From: Aquificota bacterium
GTDB lineage: Bacteria > Aquificota > Aquificia > Aquificales > Hydrogenothermaceae
NCBI GenBank assembly: GCA_013153635.1
Contig: JAADDZ010000027.1
Span: 1-12,905, forward strand
Direction of reading: 5' to 3'
Length of the DNA: 12,905 bases
Numbering within the stretch: the stretch's first letter is position 1; the number at the start of each line of letters is the position of its first letter. Shown in pieces: positions 12,721 to 12,905 of this stretch. A program made the translations under genes and the position numbers. The notes below the pieces were generated by a model. The model was not told the DNA's origin. It saw nothing but the letters and a program-made list of their open reading frames with translations, and did not search any database.

Positions 12721-12905
12721 ATGGGCAAACTAGACATCACCCTAAGAGACGCAATAAGCAAAATACCCCAAAAATTCATACAAATACTAACGGGACAGAA
12801 GGGCAAAACTATCCTAGATAACACATTCCCTTCCACTAAAGAAAGAAAAGCAGACCTTATCCTACAGCTTCAAGACGACTCTATATTCCACCTAGAACTC
12901 CAAAC
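12721..12905 (+). CDS. Rpn-family PD-(D/E)XK nuclease / transposase-like protein, 5' part only
   Basis: Only the first 61 codons are present; the gene runs off the window. The sequence fits the N-terminus of the Rpn/YhgA-like family, PD-(D/E)XK nucleases that promote recombination in E. coli and occur in many copies in some genomes. The first active-site Asp is D45 in K-A-D-L-I-L, and the second half of the site is E59-L-Q61 in I-F-H-L-E-L-Q, the usual D...ExQ form. ATG 12721 directly follows an in-frame TAA (12718-12720), so the start is certain if the frame is coding. No Shine-Dalgarno sequence is visible. It lies 15 bp after the peptidase and may be read through from it. Confidence 0.75.
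   Translation, partial: MGKLDITLRDAISKIPQKFIQILTGQKGKTILDNTFPSTKERKADLILQLQDDSIFHLELQ

Noticed and set aside
1-12905. CRISPR array, insertion sequence with terminal inverted repeats, or a prophage/defence operon.
   Set aside because: No regularly spaced repeats, transposase or integrase, or multi-gene defence arrangement could be found; only the toxin-antitoxin-like pair and the Rpn-like gene are of that kind.

Overview
This window looks like a low-GC, Gram-negative, thermophilic bacterium of the Aquificota, most likely Hydrogenothermaceae (Sulfurihydrogenibium-like). That call is inference. It rests on a single-domain globin closely resembling, from memory, the thermoglobin of Aquifex aeolicus; LPS-pathway genes (galU, kdsD); a predicted kinase of a type I associate with archaea and deep-branching thermophiles; and very A-rich coding strands. 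No database search was possible.

Region 1 (1-1640) is accessory-like. A complete tRNA-Ser(UGA) is followed by a very AT-rich stretch holding a possible gene remnant, then a two-gene cassette: an unrecognised helical protein overlapping by 4 bp a RelE/ParE-type toxin. The toxin stop codon directly abuts the stop of a convergent reading frame that has lost its normal 5' end. This is the most strain-variable-looking part of the window.

Region 2 (1616-2120) is a globin gene with an unusually readable promoter: an FNR/CRP-type dyad centred near -42, a perfect 14-bp palindrome just upstream of the -10, and a TATAAT box. It suggests oxygen- or nitric-oxide-responsive control.

Region 3 (2126-5173, minus strand) is a tight housekeeping operon, in transcription order: a membrane-anchored TPR/YfgM-like protein, purC, galU and rsmA. 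galU and rsmA overlap by 14 bp. A GC-rich hairpin lies in the last codons of rsmA at the convergence point with the globin gene.

Region 4 (5243-9245, plus strand) is divergent from region 3 and contains cutA, a stomatin-like SPFH membrane protein with two credible starts, holB (clamp-loader delta'), ricT (PSP1/YaaT) and kdsD (arabinose-5-phosphate isomerase). holB-ricT is a widely conserved pair. galU and kdsD together point to a glycan/LPS-bearing cell envelope.

Region 5 (9226-10207, minus strand) pairs a coiled-coil lipoprotein with an atypical small RIO/Bud32-like kinase whose usual catalytic Asp position appears to hold His. The kinase gene runs 20 bp into the end of kdsD.

Region 6 (10340-12905, plus strand) has a small unrecognised protein, an M3-family oligopeptidase with an intact zinc site, and the 5' end of an Rpn-type PD-(D/E)XK nuclease/transposase-like gene cut by the window edge.

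I see no CRISPR array, insertion sequence with inverted ends, phage module or large gene system without precedent. The best candidates for something undescribed are the unusual toxin-antitoxin pair, the globin control region, the atypical kinase with its lipoprotein, and the Cys-rich tail on RicT.
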